Source: Bacteroidales bacterium
GTDB taxonomy: Bacteria; Bacteroidota; Bacteroidia; Bacteroidales; UBA3824
DNA: 8,890 nt
NCBI GenBank assembly: GCA_017530465.1
Contig: JAFXMJ010000334.1
Span: 1 to 8,890 of the forward strand
Direction of reading: 5' to 3'
The stretch's first letter is position 1. Every line of letters begins with the position of its first letter. Below are positions 1-4,786 of this stretch, piece after piece. The translations under genes and the position numbers were made by a program. The notes below the pieces were generated by a model. The model was not told the DNA's origin and did not search any database. It saw nothing but the letters and a program-made list of their open reading frames with translations.

Positions 1-115
1 CAGCCAGCAACTGCGGCTGTGAGTCGAGATTGATGACCTCAATCTCGGGGCTGACGTACTTTTTTCTCTCGGTCGCTACGCCAGGGGCGACCACGTTTTC
101 AAAATGCTCTTTCAT
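1..115 (-). CDS. Small uncharacterised protein, N-terminal part (runs off window start)
   Basis: Reading leftwards from an ATG at 115-113 there are 38 open codons to the window edge, beginning MKEHFENVV and continuing KKYVSPEIEVINLDSQPQLLA. No stop occurs in the visible part. The core 'Y(V/I)xPExEVI.L' resembles very short proteins (often about 50-80 residues) that are common and mostly unannotated in Bacteroidales; this comparison is from memory and no function is known to me. There is no signal peptide or lipobox in the visible part. No Shine-Dalgarno sequence precedes the ATG, as expected in this phylum. The only good minus-strand promoter upstream lies about 350 nt away (463-494), so the gene may have a long structured leader or an unrecognised nearer promoter. 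The true C-terminus is not visible. Confidence 0.6.
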   Translation of the reverse strand, partial: MKEHFENVVAPGVATERKKYVSPEIEVINLDSQPQLLA

Positions 116-170
116 TTGATGATAAGATTTTTGAGGGTTATACATTATGTTGATTGTAATTTATTATTCC

Positions 171-214
171 GATTCCGCGGGTTGGCACACGATTCCGTGG
201 GTTGACACCCACGG
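171..214. repeat. 20-bp tandem repeat containing a perfect hairpin
   Basis: Two 20-bp units lie back to back: GATTCCGCGGGTTGGCACAC at 171-190 and GATTCCGTGGGTTGACACCC at 191-210, agreeing at 17 of 20 positions. The second unit forms a perfect 8-bp stem, CCGTGGGT (195-202) and ACCCACGG (207-214), with a TGAC loop. The first unit lacks the complementary arm, so only one copy folds this way. It looks like a fragment of a repetitive extragenic element rather than coding sequence. Confidence 0.65.
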
Positions 215-268
215 CTATACGCGGACGCCCCTTCGGGGCTTGGTTTCAGACGGGGACGGCAGGAATGC

Positions 269-319
269 AAAAAATCCCTTGCGGGGCGGAGGTTTTTATG
301 CTCCGTCCCACAAGGGATT
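269..319 (-). terminator. Terminator-like long hairpin with minus-strand T-run
   Basis: The arms 273-291 and 301-319 pair over 19 positions, with one mismatch and one G-T wobble, around a 9-nt loop. The outer arms are AATCCCTTG and CAAGGGATT; the inner arms are GGGGCGGAG and CTCCGTCCC. On the minus strand the stem runs into six consecutive T residues (complement of 269-274). That is the form of an intrinsic terminator or attenuator for transcription entering from the minus-strand promoter at 463-494. It lies between that promoter and the small-protein gene at 115. A repeat-element stem with a chance T-run is the alternative. Confidence 0.5.
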
Positions 320-334
320 AAAATATGATGGCGC

Positions 335-352
335 GGCGGCGCGGTCGCCGCC
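335..352. other. GC-only hairpin
   Basis: GGCGGCG (335-341) and CGCCGCC (346-352) form a perfect 7-bp stem with a CGGT loop. There is no T-run on either flank, so it is not an obvious terminator by itself. It sits 15 nt from the longer stem at 273-319 and probably belongs to the same structured element. Confidence 0.5.
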
Positions 353-382
353 AATTTTTCAAGATGTCTAATGGGTATATTT

Positions 383-407
383 ATGCGATGCGATGCGATG
401 CGATGCG
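383..407. repeat. Pentanucleotide microsatellite (ATGCG)5
   Basis: Five exact tandem copies of ATGCG occupy 383-407, followed by a further C. It is not inside a credible coding sequence. If the minus-strand promoter at 463-494 is used, the repeat would be transcribed about 50-70 nt downstream of the start site. Short tandem repeats of this kind are prone to slippage, so copy number may vary between strains. Confidence 0.85.
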
Positions 408-462
408 CAAAATTAGTGCCATACTATTCAGTTATTGAGTTAATTTTCAAATATTTACGATG

Positions 463-494
463 CAAAGATAGTGGTAATTTTTGGTAAACGCAAA
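463..494 (-). promoter_or_regulatory. Consensus Bacteroidetes promoter reading leftwards
   Basis: On the minus strand the -33 element TTTG (complement of 491-494) and the -7 element TATCTTTG (complement of 463-470) are separated by 20 bp, matching TTTG/TAnnTTTG. It lies just after the stop of the Rpn-family gene (505). The -33 element is part of a 12-bp perfect palindrome, CAAAATATTTTG (491-502). Its only protein-coding target is the small gene starting at 115, about 340 nt downstream, beyond a terminator-like hairpin. Confidence 0.7.
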
Positions 495-504
495 ATATTT
501 TGTG

Positions 505-1350
505 TTATATTTTTTCGATTTCGTCGGGGGCAAGGCCGGTGAGTTCCGCAATGGTTGCGACGTCAATGCCTTTTGCTTTCATACGGCGTGCGGTTTCGAT
601 GGCTTGGGCTTTTGCGCCTTCGGCGTATCCATCCTCACGCTCGTTTTTCATTGCATTGCGCTGTGTAATTATTTCGAGACGGTAGTCGTTGTACTTATAG
701 AGATCGCCGTCCGAATAGGCAGAACGTTCTACAATCTCCAACGCCTCGCTTATTTCGGGGTTGTCAGTCAAAACCTTGTCAACGCTTTTGGTGGCTTCGT
801 CTATCTCCGTCAAAAACCTGAGCCACAATTCCTTGATGGCACGACTGCCACGGTCAACAGGCTTGTATTTGGGCAGTTCTACGAAAATAAGCGCGAGTTC
901 TTTGCGGATGTCATCAGGATGATTCTTGTTGGCGATGTAAAACTCCTGAATATAACCGCTGTCACCATCGTATTTAAAGGCGTTGTCGTTTACGAGTGCA
1001 AGAGCATAGACCTCACGCAACCTTTCGAAAGATGTGCCTTTGTCCAACTGTTTGGAGTACATTGCCGCAGCATTAAATAATGTGCGCGAAAAAAATTCTC
1101 CGTTCCACAGCGACTGCATCTCCACGATGAACCCACGCCCATAATTGTCGGTGCAACGGACGTCCACGATGGAAAGTTTCTTGCCGGGGTTGTCGGGGAC
1201 AGTTTCGTTGGTGAGGTACTCCACTGTCATAATCTCCATCCCCTCCGGCAACGGCAGCAAGGCGTTAAGAAGGCTTTTGACAAGGTTGGGATGCTCGCCA
1301 AAGACCTTCTTGAAGGTCAAATCGATTTTAGGGTTGAGGTATTTTGCCAT
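505..1350 (-). CDS. Rpn family / PD-(D/E)XK nuclease family transposase-like protein
   Basis: The 281-residue protein begins MAKYLNPKIDLTFKKVFGEH, the typical opening of PDDEXK_2/Rpn-type proteins, often annotated 'Rpn family recombination-promoting nuclease/putative transposase'. A restriction-endonuclease-like core is visible: D63 in SIVDVRC, followed by E77 and Q79 in FIVEMQS, an arrangement matching D...ExQ/K active sites. A mixed helical middle follows. The C-terminal tail, about 253-281 (ARRMKAKGIDVATIAELTG...), is the short helical motif shared by many family members. E. coli Rpn proteins are DNA endonucleases that promote RecA-independent recombination; whether this homologue does so is inference. 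No terminal inverted repeats or target duplications flank it, so it is not part of a recognisable insertion sequence. It is transcribed alone from the promoter at 1377-1407, downstream of the tsf terminator. The ORF appears intact. Confidence 0.85.
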   Translation of the reverse strand: MAKYLNPKIDLTFKKVFGEHPNLVKSLLNALLPLPEGMEIMTVEYLTNETVPDNPGKKLSIVDVRCTDNYGRGFIVEMQSLWNGEFFSRTLFNAAAMYSKQLDKGTSFERLREVYALALVNDNAFKYDGDSGYIQEFYIANKNHPDDIRKELALIFVELPKYKPVDRGSRAIKELWLRFLTEIDEATKSVDKVLTDNPEISEALEIVERSAYSDGDLYKYNDYRLEIITQRNAMKNEREDGYAEGAKAQAIETARRMKAKGIDVATIAELTGLAPDEIEKI

Positions 1351-1376
1351 AATGTTTGCGTATTAAATCTTTCGCG

Positions 1377-1407
1377 CAAAGATAACGGATTTGATGTAAA
1401 AAACAAA
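1377..1407 (-). promoter_or_regulatory. Promoter of the Rpn-family gene
   Basis: The minus strand reads TTTG (complement of 1404-1407), a 19-bp spacer and TATCTTTG (complement of 1377-1384), an exact match to the Bacteroidetes consensus. The -7 element ends 26 nt before the ATG at 1350. The -33 element lies inside the T-rich tail of the tsf terminator, so termination of the ribosomal cluster and initiation of this gene share bases. Confidence 0.8.
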
Positions 1408-1441
1408 AAAGACCACCGAAAAAAAATCCGATAGTCTTTTT
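1399..1441 (-). terminator. Intrinsic terminator of tsf
   Basis: About 27 nt after the tsf stop, AAAAAGAC (complement of 1434-1441) pairs with GTCTTTTT (complement of 1406-1413). The stem continues inwards as a 13-bp helix only in minus-strand RNA, where two positions that mismatch on the plus strand (1414/1433 and 1416/1431) become G-U wobbles. A T-tract follows towards 1399. Strand-specific wobble pairing supports a function in leftward transcription. Confidence 0.75.
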
Positions 1442-1467
1442 ATGTTTGATTAAATCAGTCTGTACTC

Positions 1468-2457
1468 TTAGTAACCCAAACCAAACCTCTTGAAGTCGGT
1501 AACGGTCAAGTCCTTGTCAACGCTCTGGAGGTACTGACGGATGGTGAGTTTGTTGTCCTGCTCGTACTTCTGGTTGAGGAGGGTAACTTCCTCGTAGAAC
1601 TTGTTGAGACGGCCTTTGGCGATGTTCTCTACCATCTGAGCGGGAACAACGGTCTCGGCTGCAACCTTCTCCTTGATTTCCTTGGCGAGTTTGCCCTGCT
1701 CCTCGGTAATCCAACCCTTGGTGATGTTGGAAGCGATGTGGTCGTCAGAATCGACGTGAGCGGGATTGATGCCTTCCTTCTTGAGTGCGGCTTCTACCTT
1801 CTTCTGAATCTGCTCCTGAACGGTCTTCTCCTTTGCAACTTCGATTTCCTTGTCGATGATTTCCTGAGAGATGCCGTCCTTGTCAACAGCGATAGGAGCC
1901 ATTGCTGCTACCTGCATTGCAACGTTCTTGGCAACAGTCTCATCGAGAGTCTTGTTGTAAGCAACGAGAGCGGTAAGACGGTTGCCCATATGGTTGTAGC
2001 AGTAAACCTGCTCGCCAGCCACCCTGCCGAAGTATGCGAGTTCCATTTTTTCACCGGTCTTGCCGCTGAACTGAACCACTTCCTCAGCAACAGTGCTTGC
2101 ACCGAAAGGAAGTGCTTTGAGAGCTTCAAGGTCGCTTACGCCTGCTGCAACTGCTGTTGCGAGGATGTCCTTGGTGAGTTTTACGAAGTCTTCGTTCTTG
2201 GCAACGAAGTCGGTCTCGCAATTGAGCGATACGACGTATGCGCTCTTGCCGTCGGCGGCTGTCGTACCAAGTACACAACCTTCCTTAGCCTCACGGTCGG
2301 CACGCTTGCTTGCCACCTTCTGACCTTTTTTCCTGAGAATATCTATTGCGGCATCGAAATCGCCGTTGCTCTCGGCGAGTGCCTTCTTGCAGTCCATCAT
2401 ACCTGCGCCGGTAAGATCGCGGAGTTTCTTAACGTCGCTTGCTTTAATTTCAGCCAT
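1468..2457 (-). CDS. tsf: Translation elongation factor Ts (EF-Ts)
   Basis: This 329-residue protein is EF-Ts, the guanine nucleotide exchange factor that releases GDP from EF-Tu in the cytoplasm. The N-terminal UBA-like domain (about 1-45) reads MAEIKASDVKKLRDLTGAGM with the invariant TGAGMMDCKKAL (16-27). The TDFV motif that inserts near the EF-Tu nucleotide site is at 82-85, within ETDFVAKN. The rest is the core and a C-terminal extension; I believe about 330 residues is usual for Bacteroidia, against 283 in E. coli. A start 10 codons upstream (2487) is possible, but the conserved family N-terminus begins at MAEIK, so I chose 2457. It is the last gene of rplM-rpsI-rpsB-tsf, but 255 bp with a terminator-like stem separate it from rpsB, so it may depend on readthrough or a weak internal promoter. 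Confidence 0.97.
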   Translation of the reverse strand: MAEIKASDVKKLRDLTGAGMMDCKKALAESNGDFDAAIDILRKKGQKVASKRADREAKEGCVLGTTAADGKSAYVVSLNCETDFVAKNEDFVKLTKDILATAVAAGVSDLEALKALPFGASTVAEEVVQFSGKTGEKMELAYFGRVAGEQVYCYNHMGNRLTALVAYNKTLDETVAKNVAMQVAAMAPIAVDKDGISQEIIDKEIEVAKEKTVQEQIQKKVEAALKKEGINPAHVDSDDHIASNITKGWITEEQGKLAKEIKEKVAAETVVPAQMVENIAKGRLNKFYEEVTLLNQKYEQDNKLTIRQYLQSVDKDLTVTDFKRFGLGY

Positions 2458-2505
2458 TTTGAAAGTATAATATTGTTGATTAAACAAAAATTTTCTTGGT
2501 TATGC

Positions 2506-2527
2506 GCCGCCTGAGGGCGGCTTTTTT
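2506..2527. other. GC-rich hairpin in the tsf leader
   Basis: GCCGCC (2506-2511) and GGCGGC (2516-2521) form a perfect 6-bp stem with a 4-nt loop, followed on the plus strand by six T residues (2522-2527). This has terminator form on the plus strand, but no plus-strand gene ends nearby. In the sense (minus) direction it is a stem preceded by A residues and located about 50 nt before the tsf start, so it would lie in the tsf leader. It could be an RNA-stability or regulatory hairpin. Confidence 0.45.
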
Positions 2528-2540
2528 CTTTAAACATAAA

Positions 2541-2616
2541 TTAAAACGAATTAAAGTGAATTAAAACGAATTTCAATTACTTCAATAATTTCAATTACTT
2601 CAATTAATTCAATTAA
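2541..2616. repeat. AT-rich tandem repeat block between rpsB and tsf
   Basis: Two short-period arrays adjoin. Three 10-bp units (TTAAAACGAA, TTAAAGTGAA, TTAAAACGAA) fill 2541-2570. Five 9-bp units of the form TTCAATTAC or TTCAATTAA (one is TTCAATAAT) fill 2572-2616. The 9-bp units are roughly inverse to the 10-bp units, so the two arrays could partly pair. The block is non-coding and lies between the rpsB terminator-like stem and the tsf leader hairpin. Confidence 0.8.
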
Positions 2617-2628
2617 TTTATATTTAAG

Positions 2629-2666
2629 AAAAATGCTTCCTTTCTTTTACAAAAGGAAGGAAGCAT
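2629..2666 (-). terminator. Terminator-like hairpin after rpsB
   Basis: The arms ATGCTTCCTT (2633-2642) and AAGGAAGCAT (2657-2666) are perfectly complementary. The stem extends inwards by a G-T pair and four further pairs to a 4-nt loop, giving about 15 bp. In the minus-strand sense it is followed by five T residues (complement of 2629-2633). It lies about 47 nt after the rpsB stop and should terminate or attenuate the ribosomal transcript before tsf. Confidence 0.75.
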
Positions 2667-2688
2667 CATATCTGTTTTTGATTGTGAT

Positions 2689-2705
2689 TACCTTAATATA
2701 AGGTA
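2689..2705 (-). other. Short hairpin immediately after rpsB
   Basis: TACCTTA (2689-2695) and TAAGGTA (2699-2705) form a perfect 7-bp stem with a 3-nt loop, starting 8 nt beyond the rpsB stop codon. There is no T-run of note, so it is not a complete terminator. It may protect the 3' end of the rpsB message or be incidental. Confidence 0.35.
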
Positions 2706-2712
2706 GCCGGAA

Positions 2713-3519
2713 TTATTCGGCAGCTTCCTCAGCGGGAGCGGCCTCGTCCTTGGAGCCTTCGCCCTTGCGAGCGCGGGTCTTACGGGGTTTGTTGTGGCTC
2801 GAAACTTTGGTCTCCTTGCCGTCAACGTCCTTGTCTGACTTGCGCTCTGCAACGCCCTCGGCAATAGCCTTGGTGATAACGTCGAGAACGATAGAGATAG
2901 ACTTTGCAGCGTCGTCGTTTGCAGGGATTACGAAATCGACGTCGTTGGGGTTGGAGTTGGTGTCCACCATACCGAATACGGGGATGTGGAGTTTGTGAGC
3001 CTCCTTAACGGCGATTTTCTCCTTCAAAACGTCCACTACGAACAAAGCGGCGGGAGTCTTGGTGAGGTCAGCGATAGAACCGAGGTTCTTTTCGAGTTTT
3101 GCGCTCTGACGCTTTACTTGGAGTTTCTCACGCTTTGAGAGCTGGTCAAAAGTGCCGTCAGAAATCATCTTGTCGATCGACTGCATCTTCTTGACAGCCT
3201 TGCGGACTGTTGGGAAGTTGGTGAGCATACCGCCCGACCAACGCTCTGTTACGTAAGGCATATTGACAGCCTGTACTTTTTCTGCAACGATTTCCTTAGC
3301 CTGCTTCTTGGTGGCTACAAAGAGAATCTTGCGACCCGATTTAGCGATTTGCTTGATTGCGGCGGCTGCCTCTTCGAGTTTTGCTGCCGTCTTGTGAAGA
3401 TCTATGATGTGGATTCCGCCCCTCTCCATGAAGATGTAGGGAGCCATTGCAGGATTCCATTTCCTTTTCAAGTGTCCGAAATGTACACCTGCGTCTAACA
3501 ATTCGTCGAAACTTACCAT
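2713..3519 (-). CDS. rpsB: 30S ribosomal protein S2 (uS2)
   Basis: The 268-residue product is ribosomal protein uS2, which assembles late on the back of the 30S subunit near S1. Visible family hallmarks are LLDAGVHFGHLKRKWNPAM (7-25), FMERGGIHIIDLHKT (30-44), LFVATKKQAK (66-75), RWSGGMLTNFPTVRKA (93-108), and DTNSNPNDVDFVIPANDDA (186-204) near the end of the core. The C-terminal 40 or so residues form a variable Lys/Arg then Ala/Glu-rich tail, common in Bacteroidetes homologues. The ATG at 3517-3519 places the conserved AGxHFGH motif at the usual distance from the N-terminus. No Shine-Dalgarno is present. A 106-bp gap with no recognisable promoter separates it from rpsI, so it is probably cotranscribed from the rplM promoter. 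A terminator-like stem follows it. Confidence 0.97.
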   Translation of the reverse strand: MVSFDELLDAGVHFGHLKRKWNPAMAPYIFMERGGIHIIDLHKTAAKLEEAAAAIKQIAKSGRKILFVATKKQAKEIVAEKVQAVNMPYVTERWSGGMLTNFPTVRKAVKKMQSIDKMISDGTFDQLSKREKLQVKRQSAKLEKNLGSIADLTKTPAALFVVDVLKEKIAVKEAHKLHIPVFGMVDTNSNPNDVDFVIPANDDAAKSISIVLDVITKAIAEGVAERKSDKDVDGKETKVSSHNKPRKTRARKGEGSKDEAAPAEEAAE

Positions 3520-3549
3520 TTCTGTGTTTTTTGTTTGTTTACATTCAAC

Positions 3550-3621
3550 TTAATTCAACCGCCAAGTAGCAACAGGACAATCACTTGCGCCATCGGTCTT
3601 GACGATTTGGATACTAAACAT
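3550..3621 (-). CDS. Possible 23-codon ORF between rpsI and rpsB
   Basis: An ATG 4 nt after the rpsI stop opens a 23-codon frame beginning MFSIQIVKTDGASD and ending in TAA, 30 nt before rpsB. Its close placement would suit reinitiation by ribosomes finishing rpsI. No homologue is known to me, and a frame this short is easily found by chance. It could act as a leader peptide for rpsB or simply lie in non-coding leader RNA. The low confidence reflects that the only evidence is position and an intact frame. Confidence 0.15.
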   Translation of the reverse strand: MFSIQIVKTDGASDCPVATWRLN

Positions 3622-3625
3622 AATG

Positions 3626-4015
3626 TTAACGCTTGCTGAACTGGAAGCGTTTGCGTGCGCCGGGACGACCCGGTTTCTTCCTCTCGACAACGCGGGAGTC
3701 GCGCTTCAAGAAGCCTTCTTTTTTGAGTGTTACGCGGTCTTCGGGGTTCACTTCTACGAGAGCCCTTGCGATGCCCATGCGGATGGCCTCAGCCTGACCC
3801 TTGAATCCGCCGCCACATACATTGACCTTTACGTCATAGTTGTTGACTGCGCCGAGGGCTTCGAGCGACTGCAATACCACCTTCTGGAACTGCGGAACGG
3901 TGAAATACTCCTTGATTTCCTTGCCGTTGATTTTGAACTCGCCGGTGCCTGCGGTCAGATAGACGCGGGCTACGGCTTCCTTCCTTCTGCCTACTTTGTT
4001 AATGTATTCTGCCAT
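3626..4015 (-). CDS. rpsI: 30S ribosomal protein S9 (uS9)
   Basis: The 129-residue product is ribosomal protein uS9, a 30S head protein whose C-terminal tail reaches the P-site tRNA. It shows GRRKEAVARVYL (9-20), the conserved block GGGFKGQAEAIRMGIARAL (68-86), DSRVVERKKPGRPGARKRFQ (106-125) and the invariant terminal SKR (127-129), whose last Arg contacts the tRNA anticodon stem-loop in known structures. The length is normal and the frame intact. Only 2 nt separate its ATG from the rplM stop codon, so the pair is very likely translationally coupled. The order rplM-rpsI is conserved across bacteria. Confidence 0.98.
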   Translation of the reverse strand: MAEYINKVGRRKEAVARVYLTAGTGEFKINGKEIKEYFTVPQFQKVVLQSLEALGAVNNYDVKVNVCGGGFKGQAEAIRMGIARALVEVNPEDRVTLKKEGFLKRDSRVVERKKPGRPGARKRFQFSKR

Positions 4016-4017
4016 GA

Positions 4018-4479
4018 TTATCTGAGGTCATTAAGATTAATAAGTTTGGGCTGCTGTGCCTCGTGATTGTGCTTGTCGCCCTGATACACTTTGAGATTGT
4101 GCATGATGGCGTCGCCAAGTTTGTTTTTTGGGAGCATGCCGCGCACTGCCTTCTCAATCATCCTCTCAGGACCATTGGCCTTCTTGAAGAAATCCTTGGC
4201 GATCTCAATCTTCTGACCGCCCGGATAGCCGGAGTAATGAACGTACTCCTTCTGTGCCATCTTGTTGCCCGTGAGACGAATCTTCTCGGCGTTGATGACG
4301 ATTACATTGTCGCCACAGTCCACGTGCGGAGTGAAAGAGGCTTTGTACTTGCCCCTCAAAAGCATGGCTACCTTGGATGCGAAACGACCCAAGGTCTGGT
4401 CTGCCGCGTCAACGAGCAACCATTCTTTCTGAACGGTCTTCTCATTGAGGGAGACTGTTTTGTAACTAACTGAATCCAC
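4018..4479 (-). CDS. rplM: 50S ribosomal protein L13 (uL13), GTG start
   Basis: The 153-residue product is uL13, an early-assembling 50S protein. It shows KEWLLVDAADQTLGRFAS (18-35), LLRGKYKASFTPHVDCGDNV (40-59), YVHYSGYPGG (79-88), and the hallmark RGMLPKNKLG (113-122) with KVYQGDKHNHEAQQP downstream. The start is GTG (complement of 4477-4479): it gives the MDSVSYKT N-terminus seen in Bacteroidia homologues, whereas the next in-frame Met (residue 39) would remove conserved sequence. It is the first gene of the ribosomal cluster, with a consensus promoter at 4548-4578 and a leader of roughly 60 nt. Confidence 0.97.
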   Translation of the reverse strand: MDSVSYKTVSLNEKTVQKEWLLVDAADQTLGRFASKVAMLLRGKYKASFTPHVDCGDNVIVINAEKIRLTGNKMAQKEYVHYSGYPGGQKIEIAKDFFKKANGPERMIEKAVRGMLPKNKLGDAIMHNLKVYQGDKHNHEAQQPKLINLNDLR

Positions 4480-4547
4480 TTTTTTGTTAATTAAATCGTT
4501 TTTGTAATAATAAAACTTTACCTAACTGTTGATAATAATCGGGTCTG

Positions 4548-4578
4548 CAAAATTACGTATTATTTCTGAACTGGCAAA
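4548..4578 (-). promoter_or_regulatory. Promoter of the rplM-rpsI-rpsB(-tsf) cluster
   Basis: On the minus strand TTTG (complement of 4575-4578), a 19-bp spacer and TAATTTTG (complement of 4548-4555) match TTTG/TAnnTTTG exactly. The predicted start site is about 60 nt upstream of the rplM GTG. It is the only consensus promoter found in the cluster, so rplM, rpsI and rpsB probably form one transcript. Confidence 0.85.
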
Positions 4579-4645
4579 TATTTTTTGAAGTTTTTTTCTT
4601 AAAGTTCTCAAAAAAACATCATCATCCCACTCCGCAAAAAAATCC

Positions 4646-4677
4646 TTTGCCGCTTTCAAAAATAATCAATACCTTTA
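4646..4677 (+). promoter_or_regulatory. Likely promoter of the membrane AraC-type gene
   Basis: TTTG (4646-4649), a 20-bp spacer and TACCTTTA (4670-4677) match the consensus except for the last base of the -7 element. Transcription would begin about 10 nt before the short ORF at 4699, giving a leader of roughly 100 nt before the main ATG at 4787. Confidence 0.65.
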
Positions 4678-4698
4678 CCACCCGAAATAATTACTATT

Positions 4699-4779
4699 AT
4701 GAACATGACCTCAAAAAATACATATATATATATAGAGAGAGAGGTCGAAACCATTGTCAAACAGACTTTTAAACACTGA
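4699..4779 (+). CDS. Possible 26-codon upstream ORF
   Basis: The frame MNMTSKNTYIYIEREVETIV...H runs from an ATG shortly after the predicted transcription start to a TGA 7 nt before the AUG of the membrane regulator. Its codons span the (AT)(AG) microsatellite, which reads as YIYIERE, so any change in repeat number would shift the frame and alter where translation ends relative to the main start. I know of no homologue. It may be a regulatory leader ORF or a chance frame. Confidence 0.25.
   Translation: MNMTSKNTYIYIEREVETIVKQTFKH
4722..4743. repeat. Dinucleotide microsatellite (AT)6 followed by (AG)5
   Basis: Alternating A and T fill 4722-4734, and alternating A and G fill 4734-4743, without interruption. 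The tract lies between the predicted promoter and the start codon of the membrane regulator. Such tracts can expand or contract by replication slippage, so it is a candidate contingency (phase-variable) site. Confidence 0.8.
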
Positions 4780-4786
4780 TTGAACT

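Larger units (their letters stand above)
116..504. other. Structured intergenic region without a convincing gene
   Basis: This 389-bp gap separates the small-protein gene from the Rpn-family gene. It holds, left to right, a degenerate tandem repeat with a hairpin (171-214), a short GCCCC/GGGGC hairpin (227-239, 3-nt loop), a long stem with a minus-strand T-run (269-319), a GC-only hairpin (335-352), a pentanucleotide microsatellite (383-407) and a consensus minus-strand promoter (463-494). Two ORFs of 69 and 74 codons overlap here on opposite strands. Both are rich in residues read from hairpin arms and I do not regard them as genes. The density of hairpins suggests either a structured leader or small RNA on the minus strand, or a dispersed intergenic repeat element. 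Confidence 0.6.
4480..4786. other. Divergent control region between rplM and the AraC-type gene
   Basis: This 307-bp AT-rich region contains the leftward rplM promoter (4548-4578), A- and T-tracts in the middle (about 4580-4620), the rightward promoter of the membrane regulator (4646-4677) and a short ORF with a dinucleotide microsatellite (4699-4779). No terminator or RNA gene was recognised. The promoters point away from each other and are about 70 bp apart. Confidence 0.7.

Noticed and set aside
145..371. 69-codon minus-strand and 74-codon plus-strand frames
   Set aside because: They overlap on opposite strands across hairpins and tandem repeats, have no domain resemblance, and start without a nearby promoter. 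They look like translated repeat DNA.
481..1080. 199-codon plus-strand frame
   Set aside because: Lies antisense within the well-supported Rpn-family gene and has no recognisable motifs; a shadow frame.
505..1350. An insertion sequence around the 'transposase'-type gene
   Set aside because: I looked for terminal inverted repeats and target duplications on both sides and found none; the flanks are explained by the tsf terminator and two promoters.
2458..2487. Upstream start for tsf adding 10 residues
   Set aside because: Conserved EF-Ts sequence begins at MAEIKASDV; the added residues MFNQQYYTFK are unlike the family.
1738..2514. 258-codon plus-strand frame
   Set aside because: Antisense to tsf, rich in Cys and Leu as expected of a reverse-complement shadow, and extends through the tsf leader hairpin.
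2506..2527. Plus-strand intrinsic terminator
   Set aside because: It has the form (stem plus T6), but no plus-strand gene or promoter precedes it; kept only as a hairpin of uncertain role.
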